DNA from: an uncultured Pelagibacteraceae bacterium
GTDB taxonomy: Bacteria; Pseudomonadota; Alphaproteobacteria; Pelagibacterales; Pelagibacteraceae
Length of the DNA stretch: 64,000 nucleotides
Assembly: GCA_902580115.1 (NCBI GenBank)
Contig: CACHJN010000003.1
Location: 1 to 64,000 of the forward strand
Reading direction: 5' to 3'
The first letter of the stretch is position 1. Every line of letters starts with the position of its first letter. This document shows, piece after piece, positions 43,152 through 52,896 of the stretch. A program made the position numbers and the translations under genes. Below the pieces are notes generated by a model. That model saw nothing but the letters and a program-made list of their open reading frames with translations. It ran no database searches and was not told the DNA's origin.

Positions 43152-43769
43152 TTATCTTGAATAGTATTCAATAACTAAATTTGGTTCCATTATTACAGGA
43201 TAAGGAACTTCTGAGAATTTTGGTATTCTAACTAACTTGACAGATTTACTTTTGCCATCTAACTGAATGTACTCTGGAATTTCTCTTTCTTTACTTTGTA
43301 TAGAACCGTCAATTACATTAAGTTTTTTTGACTTTTCGTTCACTTCAACTTGATCTGTATCTTTTAAAAGATAACTTGAAACATTTACCCTTTTTTTATT
43401 TACTTTAATATGTCCATGGTTGATCAATTGCCTGGCTGCAAAAACAGTTGGTGCAAGTTTAGCTCTATAAACAACAGTATCAAGTCTAGTTTCTAATAAA
43501 GCAATTAAATTTTCAGATGTGTCTCCTCTTTTTGATAGTGCCTTTCTATAAATATTTCTAAACTGTCTTTCGTTTATATTTCCGTAATATGCTTTAAGTT
43601 TTTGTTTTGCTTGAAGTTGAATACCATAATCTGTTGGTTTACCTTTTTTATTTTGACCATGTTGACCTGGTGGATAAGCTCTAACATTAAATGGGCTCTT
43701 AGGTCTTCCCCAAAGATTCGCTTTCAATCTTCTATCAACTTTATGTTTTGATTTTAATCTTTTTGTCAT
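43152..43769 (-). CDS. rpsD: 30S ribosomal protein S4
   Basis: Primary 16S-binding ribosomal protein (205 aa), also a nucleator of 30S assembly. KHKVDRRLKANLWGRPKSP at the start, QLQAKQKLKAYYGNINERQF near residue 50 and the S4 RNA-binding domain LETRLDTVVYRAKLAPTV near 92 with RQLINHGHIKVNKKRVN are typical. It stands 38 bases after trmJ, away from the usual r-protein operons, as in other alphaproteobacteria. Confidence 0.97.
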   Translation of the reverse strand: MTKRLKSKHKVDRRLKANLWGRPKSPFNVRAYPPGQHGQNKKGKPTDYGIQLQAKQKLKAYYGNINERQFRNIYRKALSKRGDTSENLIALLETRLDTVVYRAKLAPTVFAARQLINHGHIKVNKKRVNVSSYLLKDTDQVEVNEKSKKLNVIDGSIQSKEREIPEYIQLDGKSKSVKLVRIPKFSEVPYPVIMEPNLVIEYYSR

Positions 43770-43807
43770 TATTTGATCACGGGTTTACAAGGTTTAGGGG
43801 GTAAATG

Positions 43808-44536
43808 TCAATTGAGCTTTTTTTTATTTTTACTCAAAGAGCCAATTAAACTGCCTAAAATCCTTAGTTCTTTGTCGTCTGGCTCCATCCTATAAAATAA
43901 ATTGTTTATATTTTTTATCATTGAGCTTCTTTTTTCAGGAGGTTTAAAAAAGTTTTTCTGTTCAAGTTTAGTAACAAGTAACTTAATTATTTGAGATAAC
44001 TTACCCTTTTGACCTATATTTTTATTAAAAAGCAGTTGTTTAGTGAGTTTAAAATTATTTAATTTAAATATTTCATAGCAAACCAGTGATACTGAATGAG
44101 AAAGGTTCATTGATTTAAATTTTGGTGATGATGGTATTTGAACTACATAGTTTGCATAAGATAAATCTAGATTCGATAAACCTGATGCCTCTGGACCAAA
44201 CATTAAACCAATTTTTTTTTGTTTAAATTTTCTTGTGATATTAAGAAATTTACTCAAACTGATATGTTTTTTATTAATATCTCTTTTCCTAGCACTGAAT
44301 GAAAAAATTATATCAAAATTTTGAATAGCTGAGTTAGTACTATCGAATACCCTTGTTTTATTTAAAATATCGAAAGCGCCAACAGAAGTTGCCTTGGCTT
44401 TTATATTGGGCCAACCATGCTTTGGGTTAGTAATAATTAAATTTTTAAATCCAAAGTTTTTTAATGATCGTGCAGACGCTCCGATGTTTTCACCAAGCTG
44501 TGGTTTAATTAAAATAAAACCATATTTATTTTTCAT
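43808..44536 (-). CDS. trmJ: tRNA/rRNA methyltransferase of the SpoU (TrmJ-like) family
   Basis: SPOUT-fold 2'-O-methyltransferase (242 aa). The three SpoU motifs are visible: PQLGENIGASARSLKNFG near residue 12, IGLMFGPEASGLSNLDL near 110 and IPSSPKFKSMNLSHSVSLV near 134. The layout fits TrmJ, which methylates position 32 of tRNAs, but LasT-like relatives cannot be excluded. Its ATG lies 11 bases inside cimA. Confidence 0.85.
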   Translation of the reverse strand: MKNKYGFILIKPQLGENIGASARSLKNFGFKNLIITNPKHGWPNIKAKATSVGAFDILNKTRVFDSTNSAIQNFDIIFSFSARKRDINKKHISLSKFLNITRKFKQKKIGLMFGPEASGLSNLDLSYANYVVQIPSSPKFKSMNLSHSVSLVCYEIFKLNNFKLTKQLLFNKNIGQKGKLSQIIKLLVTKLEQKNFFKPPEKRSSMIKNINNLFYRMEPDDKELRILGSLIGSLSKNKKKLN

Positions 44537-46130
44537 GAATATTTGCTGGTGCCTTTTCCTTGAACAATTTGTATTCCAAACTATCTATTAATGCTTTAAA
44601 TGAAGCTTCAATAATATTTTGAGAAACACCAATTGTAAACCAGCTTTTCCCAGTTTTATCAGTGCTTTCAATAGAAACTCTTGTGGTTGCTCCTGTACCA
44701 GTATTTAAAATCCTAACTTTGTAATCTAAAAGCTTAAGATCAGAAAAATATTTGTAATATTTTTCAACTTTTTTAAAATTAGATCTAATTGCATTATCCA
44801 GAGCATTCACGGGTCCATTTCCTTCACCCTGACAATGGATTTCCTTACCATCAATTATAAAAGTAACCTCTGCAGTTGTTTTTAATTCATTGTCTTTTTT
44901 TACATTCACATTATAGTTTTTAACTTTTAAATATTCTGGAAGTTTCCCTAATAGTTTATTGGCCAAAAGTTCAAAAGATGCATCAGCGCCATCATACGAA
45001 TAACCAGTAAACTCTCTTTCTTTAACTTCATTTAAAATTTTTTGAACATTGGTGTCTTGTGAATCTATTTTTATTCCATAATTTTCAAGTCTAGATATTA
45101 TATTCGATCTTCCAGCTTGATTAGAAACAATAATATTTCTGTGATTACCAACTTCTTTTGGATCTATATGTTCGTAGGTTTTTGGATCTTTTTTTACTGC
45201 AGAAACATGTAATCCTCCTTTATGAGAAAACGCAGATCCACCAACATAAGCCATACTTTTATTAGGTTTTTTATTAAGGACTTCATCTAAAAACCTAGAG
45301 CATTCAGTTAATGATGAAAGTTTCTTTTTGTTTATATTTAAATCAAATTTGTCACTAAAAGTTTTTTTTAAAAAAAGTGTCGGAATAATAGACATTAAGT
45401 TTGCATTTCCACATCTTTCTCCTAAACCATTAATAGTTCCTTGTATTTGTCTAGCTCCAGCTAGCACAGCTGTTAAAGAGTTACTTACAGCATTTTCAGT
45501 ATCGTTATGAGCGTGAATACCTAAATTTTTTCCTGGAATTACTTTGGTAACACTGTTTATTATTTCTCCAACCTCATTTGGTAAGGTTCCACCATTTGTA
45601 TCACATAAAACTACCCATCTAGCTCCCTCATCATAAGCTTGTTTTAAACAATCAAGTGCGTAATTAGGATTATTTTTATACCCGTCAAAGAAATGTTCAG
45701 CGTCAAAAAGGAATTCTTTATTATTTTTTACAAAATGTTTAGCTGTCTCTTTTATGTTTCTTAAATTATCTTCGTTTTTTATACCTAAAGCAGTTTTGAC
45801 ATGAAAATCCCATGTTTTTCCAACAACGCAAACTGTTTTACAATCAGCGTTAATTAAAGGAGATAAATTTGGATCATTATCTGCACTAACTCCATTCTTC
45901 TTTGTCATCCCAAATGCTGTAAATTTTGAGTTTCCAAGATTAGGGGATTTATCAAAAAATTCATTATCTATAGGATTTGCACCTGGCCAACCACCTTCTA
46001 TGTAATCAACTCCTATATTAGATAGAATTTTTGCAATCTTATTCTTGTCTTCAACTGAAAAATCAACCCCCTCAGTCTGTGCGCCGTCTCTTAAAGTCGT
46101 ATCAAAAATGTATATTTTTTCTTTGCTCAT
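44526..46130 (-). CDS. cimA: (R)-citramalate synthase
   Basis: A 534-aa enzyme of the isopropylmalate/homocitrate synthase superfamily, CimA type. FDTTLRDGAQTEGVDFSVED at the start, YIEGGWPGANPID near residue 42, HAHNDTENAVSNSL near 208 and GLGERCGNANLMS near 235 define the TIM barrel; the C-terminal about 150 residues form the LeuA regulatory domain. It joins pyruvate and acetyl-CoA and feeds isoleucine (or leucine) synthesis. The start overlaps the cysS stop (ATGA). Confidence 0.92.
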   Translation of the reverse strand: MSKEKIYIFDTTLRDGAQTEGVDFSVEDKNKIAKILSNIGVDYIEGGWPGANPIDNEFFDKSPNLGNSKFTAFGMTKKNGVSADNDPNLSPLINADCKTVCVVGKTWDFHVKTALGIKNEDNLRNIKETAKHFVKNNKEFLFDAEHFFDGYKNNPNYALDCLKQAYDEGARWVVLCDTNGGTLPNEVGEIINSVTKVIPGKNLGIHAHNDTENAVSNSLTAVLAGARQIQGTINGLGERCGNANLMSIIPTLFLKKTFSDKFDLNINKKKLSSLTECSRFLDEVLNKKPNKSMAYVGGSAFSHKGGLHVSAVKKDPKTYEHIDPKEVGNHRNIIVSNQAGRSNIISRLENYGIKIDSQDTNVQKILNEVKEREFTGYSYDGADASFELLANKLLGKLPEYLKVKNYNVNVKKDNELKTTAEVTFIIDGKEIHCQGEGNGPVNALDNAIRSNFKKVEKYYKYFSDLKLLDYKVRILNTGTGATTRVSIESTDKTGKSWFTIGVSQNIIEASFKALIDSLEYKLFKEKAPANIHEK

Positions 46131-47479
46131 TTATAGTTCCAAGTCGTTTTACCTTTTTCATCTTTTATATCAACACCTTCTTTGTTTAAATCATCTCTTA
46201 TTTTATCAGCGAGTTTATAATTGCCGGTTTTTTTTGCTTCCTCACGATCTTTAATTCTGCTTAATATATTGTCTTCAGAGATTTTAGCTTTACTTTTTTT
46301 GTACTCAGCTCTTTTTTCTGCACTTTCATTAAATAAGCCAATTAAACGACATGCCTTGTTAAATTCTTTTTTTTTATCTTTGTCTCCATTTTGTGATTGT
46401 TGAAACAACTTATGCAACTTAGAAATATATAGGGGAGTATTCATGTCATCTAATAAATCATTAAAGCACTCAGGTGTTTTTTCACTTACTTCAGAGGAGT
46501 ACATTGAATACCATTTATCTAAAGTTTTTGATTGTTCTGTAAGTAATTCGTTATTCCAATCCAATGGTTGTTTATATTGAGCACTTAATAAAGATAAACG
46601 AACCACCTGCCCTGAATATTTTTTGGTTGCATCTTCTATTGTTGTTATATTGCCAAGTGATTTTGACATTTTTTCTTTATTCATGGTTACAAAACCGTTG
46701 TGTACCCAATAGTTAGCAAATTTGTCTGTTCCATTATAAACACACGATTGAGCAATCTCATTTTCATGATGCGGAAAAATTAAATCTAATCCTCCGCCAT
46801 GTATATCAAAATTTTTACCTAAATATTTTTCACTCATTACTGAACACTCTAAATGCCATCCTGGTCTACCTCTTCCCCATGGCGAGTCCCAACCAGGATC
46901 ATTATTATCTGAAGGTTTCCAAAGAACAAAATCTAAAGGATCATTTTTTAATTTAGATACTTCAACTCTCGCACCAGCTTTAAGATCATCTGGATTTTTA
47001 TTTGAAAGCTCACCATATTTTTTAAATGCACTTACTCTAAAAAAAACATGCCCCTCTTTTTCATAAGCAGCATTTTTTTTAATTAGTTTTTTTGTCATAT
47101 TTATCATACCTTCAACATGATCAGTTGCTCTTGGTTCTTTAGTTGGATTTAAACAAAATAAAATTTTACAATCACTGTGAAATTTTTCTGTTACTGATTT
47201 AGTCAAATCTGAAATATCAATTTTTTTGATTTTTGAAGCTTCAATAATTTTATCATCTATATCTGTTATATTTCTTACATATGTAACTTTTTTCTTTCCA
47301 TAAAGTTCAATGAGTATTCTAAAAAGAAGATCAAACACCACTAGAGCACGAGCATTTCCAACATGAGGATTGTCATAAACAGTTGGTCCACAAGCATATA
47401 AGGAAACTTTATCTTTAATTATTGGATTGAAAATTTCTTTTTTATTTGTAAGTGAATTGGTTAATTGTAAGTTATTCAT
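46127..47479 (-). CDS. cysS: Cysteinyl-tRNA synthetase
   Basis: Class-I aminoacyl-tRNA synthetase (450 aa). The HIGH-like PHVGNARALVVFD near residue 38, zinc-binding cysteine in YACGPTVYDNP, HLECSVMSEKYLG and IHGGGLDLIFPHHENE near 230, and KMSKSLGN near 267 are all present. Length is normal. It overlaps nadE by 8 bases upstream and cimA by 4 downstream. Confidence 0.97.
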   Translation of the reverse strand: MNNLQLTNSLTNKKEIFNPIIKDKVSLYACGPTVYDNPHVGNARALVVFDLLFRILIELYGKKKVTYVRNITDIDDKIIEASKIKKIDISDLTKSVTEKFHSDCKILFCLNPTKEPRATDHVEGMINMTKKLIKKNAAYEKEGHVFFRVSAFKKYGELSNKNPDDLKAGARVEVSKLKNDPLDFVLWKPSDNNDPGWDSPWGRGRPGWHLECSVMSEKYLGKNFDIHGGGLDLIFPHHENEIAQSCVYNGTDKFANYWVHNGFVTMNKEKMSKSLGNITTIEDATKKYSGQVVRLSLLSAQYKQPLDWNNELLTEQSKTLDKWYSMYSSEVSEKTPECFNDLLDDMNTPLYISKLHKLFQQSQNGDKDKKKEFNKACRLIGLFNESAEKRAEYKKSKAKISEDNILSRIKDREEAKKTGNYKLADKIRDDLNKEGVDIKDEKGKTTWNYK

Positions 47480-48209
47480 TGAATTTGCAAACTGGTATAG
47501 GATTCATTTTGTGTAAGTTTTTTTCTCTTATCTTTAAATATTTCTGATAGTTAGGATCGTCTTTATTTTCCATAGCCTTTTCAAGATCTTCATAACTCAT
47601 TCCTAATTGTTGGACATCGTTTCTTCCATCATCCCACAATCCATCTGTTGGTTGAGAATTTATAATTTCTTCTGGAACTCCAAGATATTTACCTAATTCC
47701 CACACTTGAGTTTTTGTACAATCAGCTATTGGAGATATATCTACACCCCCATCACCATATTTAGTATAAAAGCCAACACCAAAGTCCTCAACTTTATTTC
47801 CTGTTCCAACTACAATACCAGAATTAGCAGCTGCCACCTGATAAAGGGTTGCCATTCTTAATCTGGCTCTTGAATTTGCAAATCCATGCTCATTATCAAA
47901 GTTGTTTAAAACTTGAGAAAAGGATCCAAATATTTTGTCCATTTCGATTAAGTGATGTTCAACATTTTTAAACTTATCTTTTAACCATTTTGCATGTTTC
48001 AAGCTTAAATCATGTTGGGATTTTATTTGTTTAATTGGCATTGTTAACACAATTGTTTTTCTTCCTGTGTTTGCACAAAGTGTACTAACTACGGAGGAGT
48101 CTATACCTCCTGAAATACCAACTACTAATGCTTTAGGATTAAACGATGTAGTTTCACAATAATTGTTGATCCAATCAGTGATAATATTTGCTCTATTTTT
48201 TACTTCCAT
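47472..48209 (-). CDS. nadE: NH3-dependent NAD+ synthetase
   Basis: A 245-aa enzyme that amidates deamido-NAD. GISGGIDSSVVSTL near residue 33 is the pyrophosphatase loop, NSRARLRMATLYQVA near 111 and VGTGNKVEDFGVGFYTKYGD near 134 are signatures. It has no glutaminase domain, so ammonia is the direct donor. An unusually complete ribosome site (AGGAGGTG) lies 8 bases before the ATG. Confidence 0.95.
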   Translation of the reverse strand: MEVKNRANIITDWINNYCETTSFNPKALVVGISGGIDSSVVSTLCANTGRKTIVLTMPIKQIKSQHDLSLKHAKWLKDKFKNVEHHLIEMDKIFGSFSQVLNNFDNEHGFANSRARLRMATLYQVAAANSGIVVGTGNKVEDFGVGFYTKYGDGGVDISPIADCTKTQVWELGKYLGVPEEIINSQPTDGLWDDGRNDVQQLGMSYEDLEKAMENKDDPNYQKYLKIREKNLHKMNPIPVCKFNE

Positions 48210-48238
48210 AATTAATACACCTCCTCTTTTAAGGTGAT

Positions 48239-48267
48239 GTCTTAATAATTACAATAATTATTAAGAC
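48239..48267. repeat. Perfect 13-bp inverted repeat at the aroG stop codon
   Basis: GTCTTAATAATTA-CAA-TAATTATTAAGAC is a perfect 13-3-13 inverted repeat spanning the DAHP synthase stop. No U run follows on the minus strand, so it is not a classical terminator. It may end or stabilise the aroG mRNA, or lie in the nadE leader. Confidence 0.8.
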
Positions 48268-49637
48268 GCGGCTTGAATAATTTTTTTTGAATATTTTGAG
48301 TTTTTCTTAATTTCCTCAGAAATTAGAAAAGCTAATTCTAACGCTTGATCAGCATTCAATCTTGGGTCGCAATGCGTTCTGTATCTATTAGATAAGTCAT
48401 TTTCAGATATTTTCTGTGCCCCGCCTGTGCATTCGGTCACATCCTGACCAGTCATTTCGACGTGTAATCCGCCAGCGTAACTTCCTTCAGATTGATGTAC
48501 GCCGAAAAAGTTTTTTACCTCTTTTAAAACACTGTCAAAAGGTCTTGTCTTAAATCCTGTGGCTGCTTTGATTGTGTTACCGTGCATAGGATCACATGAC
48601 CATATTACATTTAATCCCTCTTTTTTAATTACTTTAATTAGTTTAGGTAAATATTTTTCTACGTTGTCTGCTCCAAATCTTGAGATCAAGGTCATTCTTC
48701 CTGGTTCATTATCTGGATTAAGAATATTACAAAGTTTTACAAGTTCCTCTGGCTTTAAAGTAGGACCACATTTTAAGCCTAAAGGATTTTTAATTCCTCT
48801 GCAAAATTCAACATGCGCTCCGTCTGGTTGTCTTGTTCTATCTCCTATCCACACAAAGTGCGCAGATGTATCGTGATACTCTCCAGTAGTTGAGTCTATT
48901 CTTGTCATGGCTTCTTCGAATGGTAGTAAAAGAGCTTCATGAGAAGTATAGAAATTAACAGTTCTTAATCTTCTATTATTATCAGAATTAATTCCACAAG
49001 CTTGCATAAAAGCTAAAGCATCACTAATTTTATCTTCAATCTCTTTGTATTTACCTTTAGTTTTGTCTTTTATAAATCCTAAATTCCATAAATGAACTTG
49101 TCTTAAATCAGCAAAACCTCCTTGAGAAAAAGCTCTTAATAAGTTTAACGTTGATGCTGATTGTGAGTATGCTCTGAATAACCTTTTTGCATCTGGAACT
49201 CTAGTTTTTTCATTGAAATCTACTCCATTTATATTGTCGCCTAAATAGCTTGGTAACTCTTTCCCATCTTTTTTTTCTGTCGGGGCACTTCTTGGTTTAG
49301 AAAATTGTCCGGCTATTCTTCCAACTTTAACGACTGGTACTGAAGCTGAAGCTGTTAAAACTAGCGACATCTGTAAAATTACTTTGAAAGTATCTCTAAT
49401 ATTGTCAGGATGGAATTCTGCAAAACTTTCTGCACAATCTCCACCTTGAAGAAGAAAGGCTTTGCCTTCAACTACTTCTGCTAATGCTTTTTTTAAAGAT
49501 CTTGTTTCTCCAGCAAAAACTAGTGGCGGATACTTTTGTATTTTACTTAAAACTAAATCCAGCTCTTTCTTATCTACATAAGCAGGTAGATGTTTTGCAG
49601 GAAATTTGCTCCAGCTATTTAATGTCCATTTTTTCAT
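48261..49637 (-). CDS. aroG: 3-deoxy-7-phosphoheptulonate synthase, class II
   Basis: First enzyme of the shikimate route: condenses PEP and erythrose-4-phosphate. The 458-aa protein belongs to the class-II (plant-like) family: [35 protein letters not shown] near residue 80, [12 protein letters not shown] near 121, and [20 protein letters not shown] near 355 with metal and phosphate ligands. I start at the ATG at 49637, with AGG about 8 bases upstream; a TTG two codons earlier is possible. nadE follows 51 bases downstream. Confidence 0.94.
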   Translation of the reverse strand: MKKWTLNSWSKFPAKHLPAYVDKKELDLVLSKIQKYPPLVFAGETRSLKKALAEVVEGKAFLLQGGDCAESFAEFHPDNIRDTFKVILQMSLVLTASASVPVVKVGRIAGQFSKPRSAPTEKKDGKELPSYLGDNINGVDFNEKTRVPDAKRLFRAYSQSASTLNLLRAFSQGGFADLRQVHLWNLGFIKDKTKGKYKEIEDKISDALAFMQACGINSDNNRRLRTVNFYTSHEALLLPFEEAMTRIDSTTGEYHDTSAHFVWIGDRTRQPDGAHVEFCRGIKNPLGLKCGPTLKPEELVKLCNILNPDNEPGRMTLISRFGADNVEKYLPKLIKVIKKEGLNVIWSCDPMHGNTIKAATGFKTRPFDSVLKEVKNFFGVHQSEGSYAGGLHVEMTGQDVTECTGGAQKISENDLSNRYRTHCDPRLNADQALELAFLISEEIKKNSKYSKKIIQAAS

Positions 49638-49700
49638 ATTCAACCTGTGATATGTATATAGAGTATAGAGATTAAATTTCCAATAGTTAAATTAGAAAAT

Positions 49701-51518
49701 TTACTCAACAGTTACAGATTTAGCCAAGTTTCTTGGTTTATCTATATCGCATTTTTTTAGTAAAGCCACATGATAAGCTAATAATTGAAGTGGTATGGTT
49801 AATAAAAAAGGATTTAGAAGTTCGTCAATAAAAGGCATTTCAATTTTAAATCTTATATTTTCATTTATTACTTCATCATGTTTATCTGATATTAATAAAA
49901 CCTTTCCTCCTCTTGCTATAACTTCTTGCATATTAGAAATAGTTTTTTCAAAATATTTATCTTTTGGAGCCAAAATAATTACAGGTAAACCATCTTCGAT
50001 CAAAGCTAGTGGACCATGTTTCATTTCACCAGCAGGGTAACCTTCAGCGTGAAGATAAGATAATTCTTTCAATTTTAATGCTCCTTCTAATGCTATAGGG
50101 AACGATGACCCTCTCCCTAAAAACATTGATCCTTTGGCTGATAAAAAGTCTTTAGCAAATATTTGAATTAATTCTTCGGTCTTTAATGAATTCTCAATTC
50201 CTTGGGGTAGATTTTTAAGATTTTTAATTTTTTCAATATAATTTTTATTATCAATATTCCCTCTTATTTTAGATATCTTTAAACTCATTATATACAAAAC
50301 TAACATTTGACCTATAAAAGCTTTTGTAGATGCTACGCCTATTTCTGGGCCCGCATGAATAGGGACAACCCAATCAGAATTCCTAGCTATTGAGCTTTCT
50401 ACTACATTAATAACAGAACAAGTTTTCATTTTATTTTTTTTAGCTATTTCTAAAGCTGCTGCTGTATCTGCTGTTTCTCCAGACTGAGATACAAATATAT
50501 ATAAAGTATTAGGGTTAAATCTTATCTTTCTATATCTAAATTCTGAAGCTACCTCAGTTTCTACGTTTAAATCTGTTAATTCTTCTATCCAATATTTAGC
50601 AACTTGGCATGAATGATAAGCAGTACCACATCCAACAAGGAATATTTTATTAATTTTTTTTGGATCAACAGGAAAATCATAAAGATTTATATCATTTCTT
50701 ATCTTGTCTATGTATTCGTTCAAACAATTTTTAATAGTAGTTGGTTGCTCAAATATTTCTTTAGACATAAAATTTTTATAATCACCTAACTTTGCTTCAT
50801 TTTTGTCTTCAGATAAAACTAATATTTTTTTATTAATTTTATTTTTAGAAATATCAAAAAATTCAACACTATCTTTTGTTATCTTGCATATTTCTCCGTC
50901 ATCCAAATAAGAAATTTTATTTGTCATAGCTTTAAGTGCGTATGAGTCGGAACCTAAATAATTTTCATTATTTGAGTATCCAACAGCAAGTGGGCTGCCT
51001 CGTCTAGCTCCAATAATAATATCAGATTGATCTTTAAATAATATCCCTAGCGCAAAACTTCCTTCAAGATATTCTAAAGATTTTAATACTGCATCAATTG
51101 GATTTGAGTCTTTTAAATATTTCGTTATCAATAATGTTATAACTTCAGTATCAGTTTGAGATTTAAATTTGTATCCTTCTTTTTCCAGTTTCTTTTTTAG
51201 AGAATTAGAATTTTCAATTATTCCATTATGAACAACCGAAACTATTTCAGAAGAATGTGGGTGAGCATTGACTTCGTTAGGTATGCCGTGAGTAGCCCAT
51301 CTTACGTGGCCAATTCCTATATTGCCTTGAGCTGGAGAATTAAATAATATTTTTTCAAGCTCTTCAACTCTTCCAGAGCATTTTTTTTCATTAAGATTTT
51401 TTTTAGAGATTGTCGCAATACCAGCGGAGTCATATCCTCTATATTCCAATCTTTTTAAAGAATTAATAATATTTGAAGTAACAGACTTATTGCTCGCAAT
51501 ACCAATTATCCCGCACAT
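49701..51518 (-). CDS. glmS: Glutamine-fructose-6-phosphate aminotransferase (isomerizing)
   Basis: Makes glucosamine-6-phosphate for cell wall and LPS. The 605-aa protein has an N-terminal glutaminase domain (nucleophile Cys2 in MCGIIGIA; HVRWATHGIPNEVNAHPH near residue 72) and two SIS isomerase domains (VGCGTAYHSCQVAKYW near 300; FLGRGSSFPIALEGALKLKE near 470). It ends in KSVTVE as usual. The start overlaps the GlmU-domain gene by one base, so both hexosamine steps are coupled. No glmS ribozyme is expected or seen. Confidence 0.97.
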   Translation of the reverse strand: MCGIIGIASNKSVTSNIINSLKRLEYRGYDSAGIATISKKNLNEKKCSGRVEELEKILFNSPAQGNIGIGHVRWATHGIPNEVNAHPHSSEIVSVVHNGIIENSNSLKKKLEKEGYKFKSQTDTEVITLLITKYLKDSNPIDAVLKSLEYLEGSFALGILFKDQSDIIIGARRGSPLAVGYSNNENYLGSDSYALKAMTNKISYLDDGEICKITKDSVEFFDISKNKINKKILVLSEDKNEAKLGDYKNFMSKEIFEQPTTIKNCLNEYIDKIRNDINLYDFPVDPKKINKIFLVGCGTAYHSCQVAKYWIEELTDLNVETEVASEFRYRKIRFNPNTLYIFVSQSGETADTAAALEIAKKNKMKTCSVINVVESSIARNSDWVVPIHAGPEIGVASTKAFIGQMLVLYIMSLKISKIRGNIDNKNYIEKIKNLKNLPQGIENSLKTEELIQIFAKDFLSAKGSMFLGRGSSFPIALEGALKLKELSYLHAEGYPAGEMKHGPLALIEDGLPVIILAPKDKYFEKTISNMQEVIARGGKVLLISDKHDEVINENIRFKIEMPFIDELLNPFLLTIPLQLLAYHVALLKKCDIDKPRNLAKSVTVE

Positions 51519-52163
51519 TATTTTTTTTTCCTTTTGTAATTTTTTTTATTAATTTGTGGTGATCTTGTCAAAGCCAGTGAATTTTTTGTAATATTTTTAG
51601 TAATTACAGAACCAGCGCCTACTACAGAATTTTCTTCGATTACTAATGGTGCCACTAAAGAAGAGTTAGAACCTACAAACACATTTTTTTTGATTTTAGT
51701 TTTGTTTTTTTTAATTCCATCATAATTACATGTGATAGTTCCTGCTCCGATATTGCTATTTTCCCCAACTTCTGTATCACCTACATAGGATAAATGATTT
51801 ACTTTGCTTTTAGATTTAATTTTAGAGTTTTTTGTTTCCACAAAATTACCTATCTTCGAACCTGGTAAAAAATGTGATCCAGGTCTTATTCTAGCATAAG
51901 GTCCTACAGTAACATTTCTTTCCAACTTAGCCCCCTCCAAATGGGAAAAAGATTTGATGGTAACATTATTTCCAATTTTCACTTTTGATCCAATAACAAC
52001 ATATGGTTCAATTTTAACGTTTTTGCCAAATGTCGTATCTTTGGAAAGGAAAATTGTTTCTGGTGCAATTAACTCTACACCTTTGTTAAGGGCTTTTATT
52101 CTTAAATTATCTTGTTCAGATCTAAGTTTAATTGCTTTTTTTAAGTTTTAAATTTGTCTTCAT
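51518..52163 (-). CDS. glmU: Stand-alone GlmU acetyltransferase domain, 5' end frameshifted
   Basis: Left-handed beta-helix acetyltransferase that turns glucosamine-1-phosphate into GlcNAc-1-phosphate. Active-site segments are intact: YARIRPGSHFLPG, VNHLSYVGDTEVGENSNIG (catalytic His), and GTITCNYDGIKK. The N-terminal uridylyltransferase domain of normal GlmU is absent. The open frame contains homologous GlmU linker sequence (GVELIAPETIFLSKDT) upstream of any standard start; it has no ATG. An ATG at 52163 begins another frame that would join it if the A7 run at 52142-52136 lost one base. A GTG at 51982 gives only 154 aa and omits homologous sequence. Either sequence error, a real frameshift or slippage at A7 is possible. 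Confidence 0.72.
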
Positions 52164-52233
52164 AAAAAGTTCTCTTTACATTAGAAATGGATTATAAATA
52201 AGTCACAAAATATTTCTTTTTAAAACTTTAAAA

Positions 52234-52896
52234 ATGACTCAAAACCTAACCATTTTATTTGATCTAGACGGAACAATTGTTAACACTGCCCCAGATTTAA
52301 TGTCTGCACATAACCACGTAATGAGAAAATTTGGTTTTGAAGAAAAAAAAATGGAAGATATAAAATCACTGGCTGGTAAAGGTGCATGGGTAATGATGCA
52401 AAGATCATTTAAAGAAGAAATTAAAAGTGAAGAAACTAAAAAAGCAATGACTAAAGAGTTTATTGATTTTTATTCTAAAAATATTGATACGTACAGTAAG
52501 CCATTAAAAGGACTAGTTAAATTTTTAGATTGGGCAAAAAACAAAAATATCTCTATGGCCGTTTGTACAAATAAACAAGAGCGTTTAGCAATTGATTTAT
52601 TGAAAAAATTAGATATTTACAAATATTTTGAATATGTTGCGGGGTCGGACACTTTTGCATTTAATAAACCTGATCCTAGACATTTAACAGATGTCGTTGA
52701 AATTATTGGTGGAGATTTAAATAAAACAATAATGATTGGTGACAGTGAAGTTGATGAGATGTCTGCTCACAATGCTAAATTACCTTTTATTTTAGTAAAA
52801 GATGGCTACACAGAAAAATCTGAAAATGAAATAAAGCATGACGCTTTAATTTCAGATTTTGTCGGTTTCGAAAAAGTCATAGAAAAATATTTATGA
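52234..52896 (+). CDS. gph: Phosphoglycolate phosphatase-like HAD hydrolase
   Basis: HAD-superfamily phosphatase (220 aa). FDLDGTIVNTAPDL near residue 9 holds the nucleophile Asp, AVCTNKQERLA near 109 has motif II Thr, KPDPRHL near 145 the Lys, and IMIGDSEVDEMSAHNA near 167 the acidic motif. The helical cap fits Gph, which clears 2-phosphoglycolate, but related HAD enzymes are hard to separate. Overlaps lysE start by 4 bases. Confidence 0.84.
   Translation: MTQNLTILFDLDGTIVNTAPDLMSAHNHVMRKFGFEEKKMEDIKSLAGKGAWVMMQRSFKEEIKSEETKKAMTKEFIDFYSKNIDTYSKPLKGLVKFLDWAKNKNISMAVCTNKQERLAIDLLKKLDIYKYFEYVAGSDTFAFNKPDPRHLTDVVEIIGGDLNKTIMIGDSEVDEMSAHNAKLPFILVKDGYTEKSENEIKHDALISDFVGFEKVIEKYL

Noticed and set aside
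51954..52151. Plus-strand frame over the GlmU domain
   Set aside because: Antisense to clearly homologous GlmU sequence; no support of its own.
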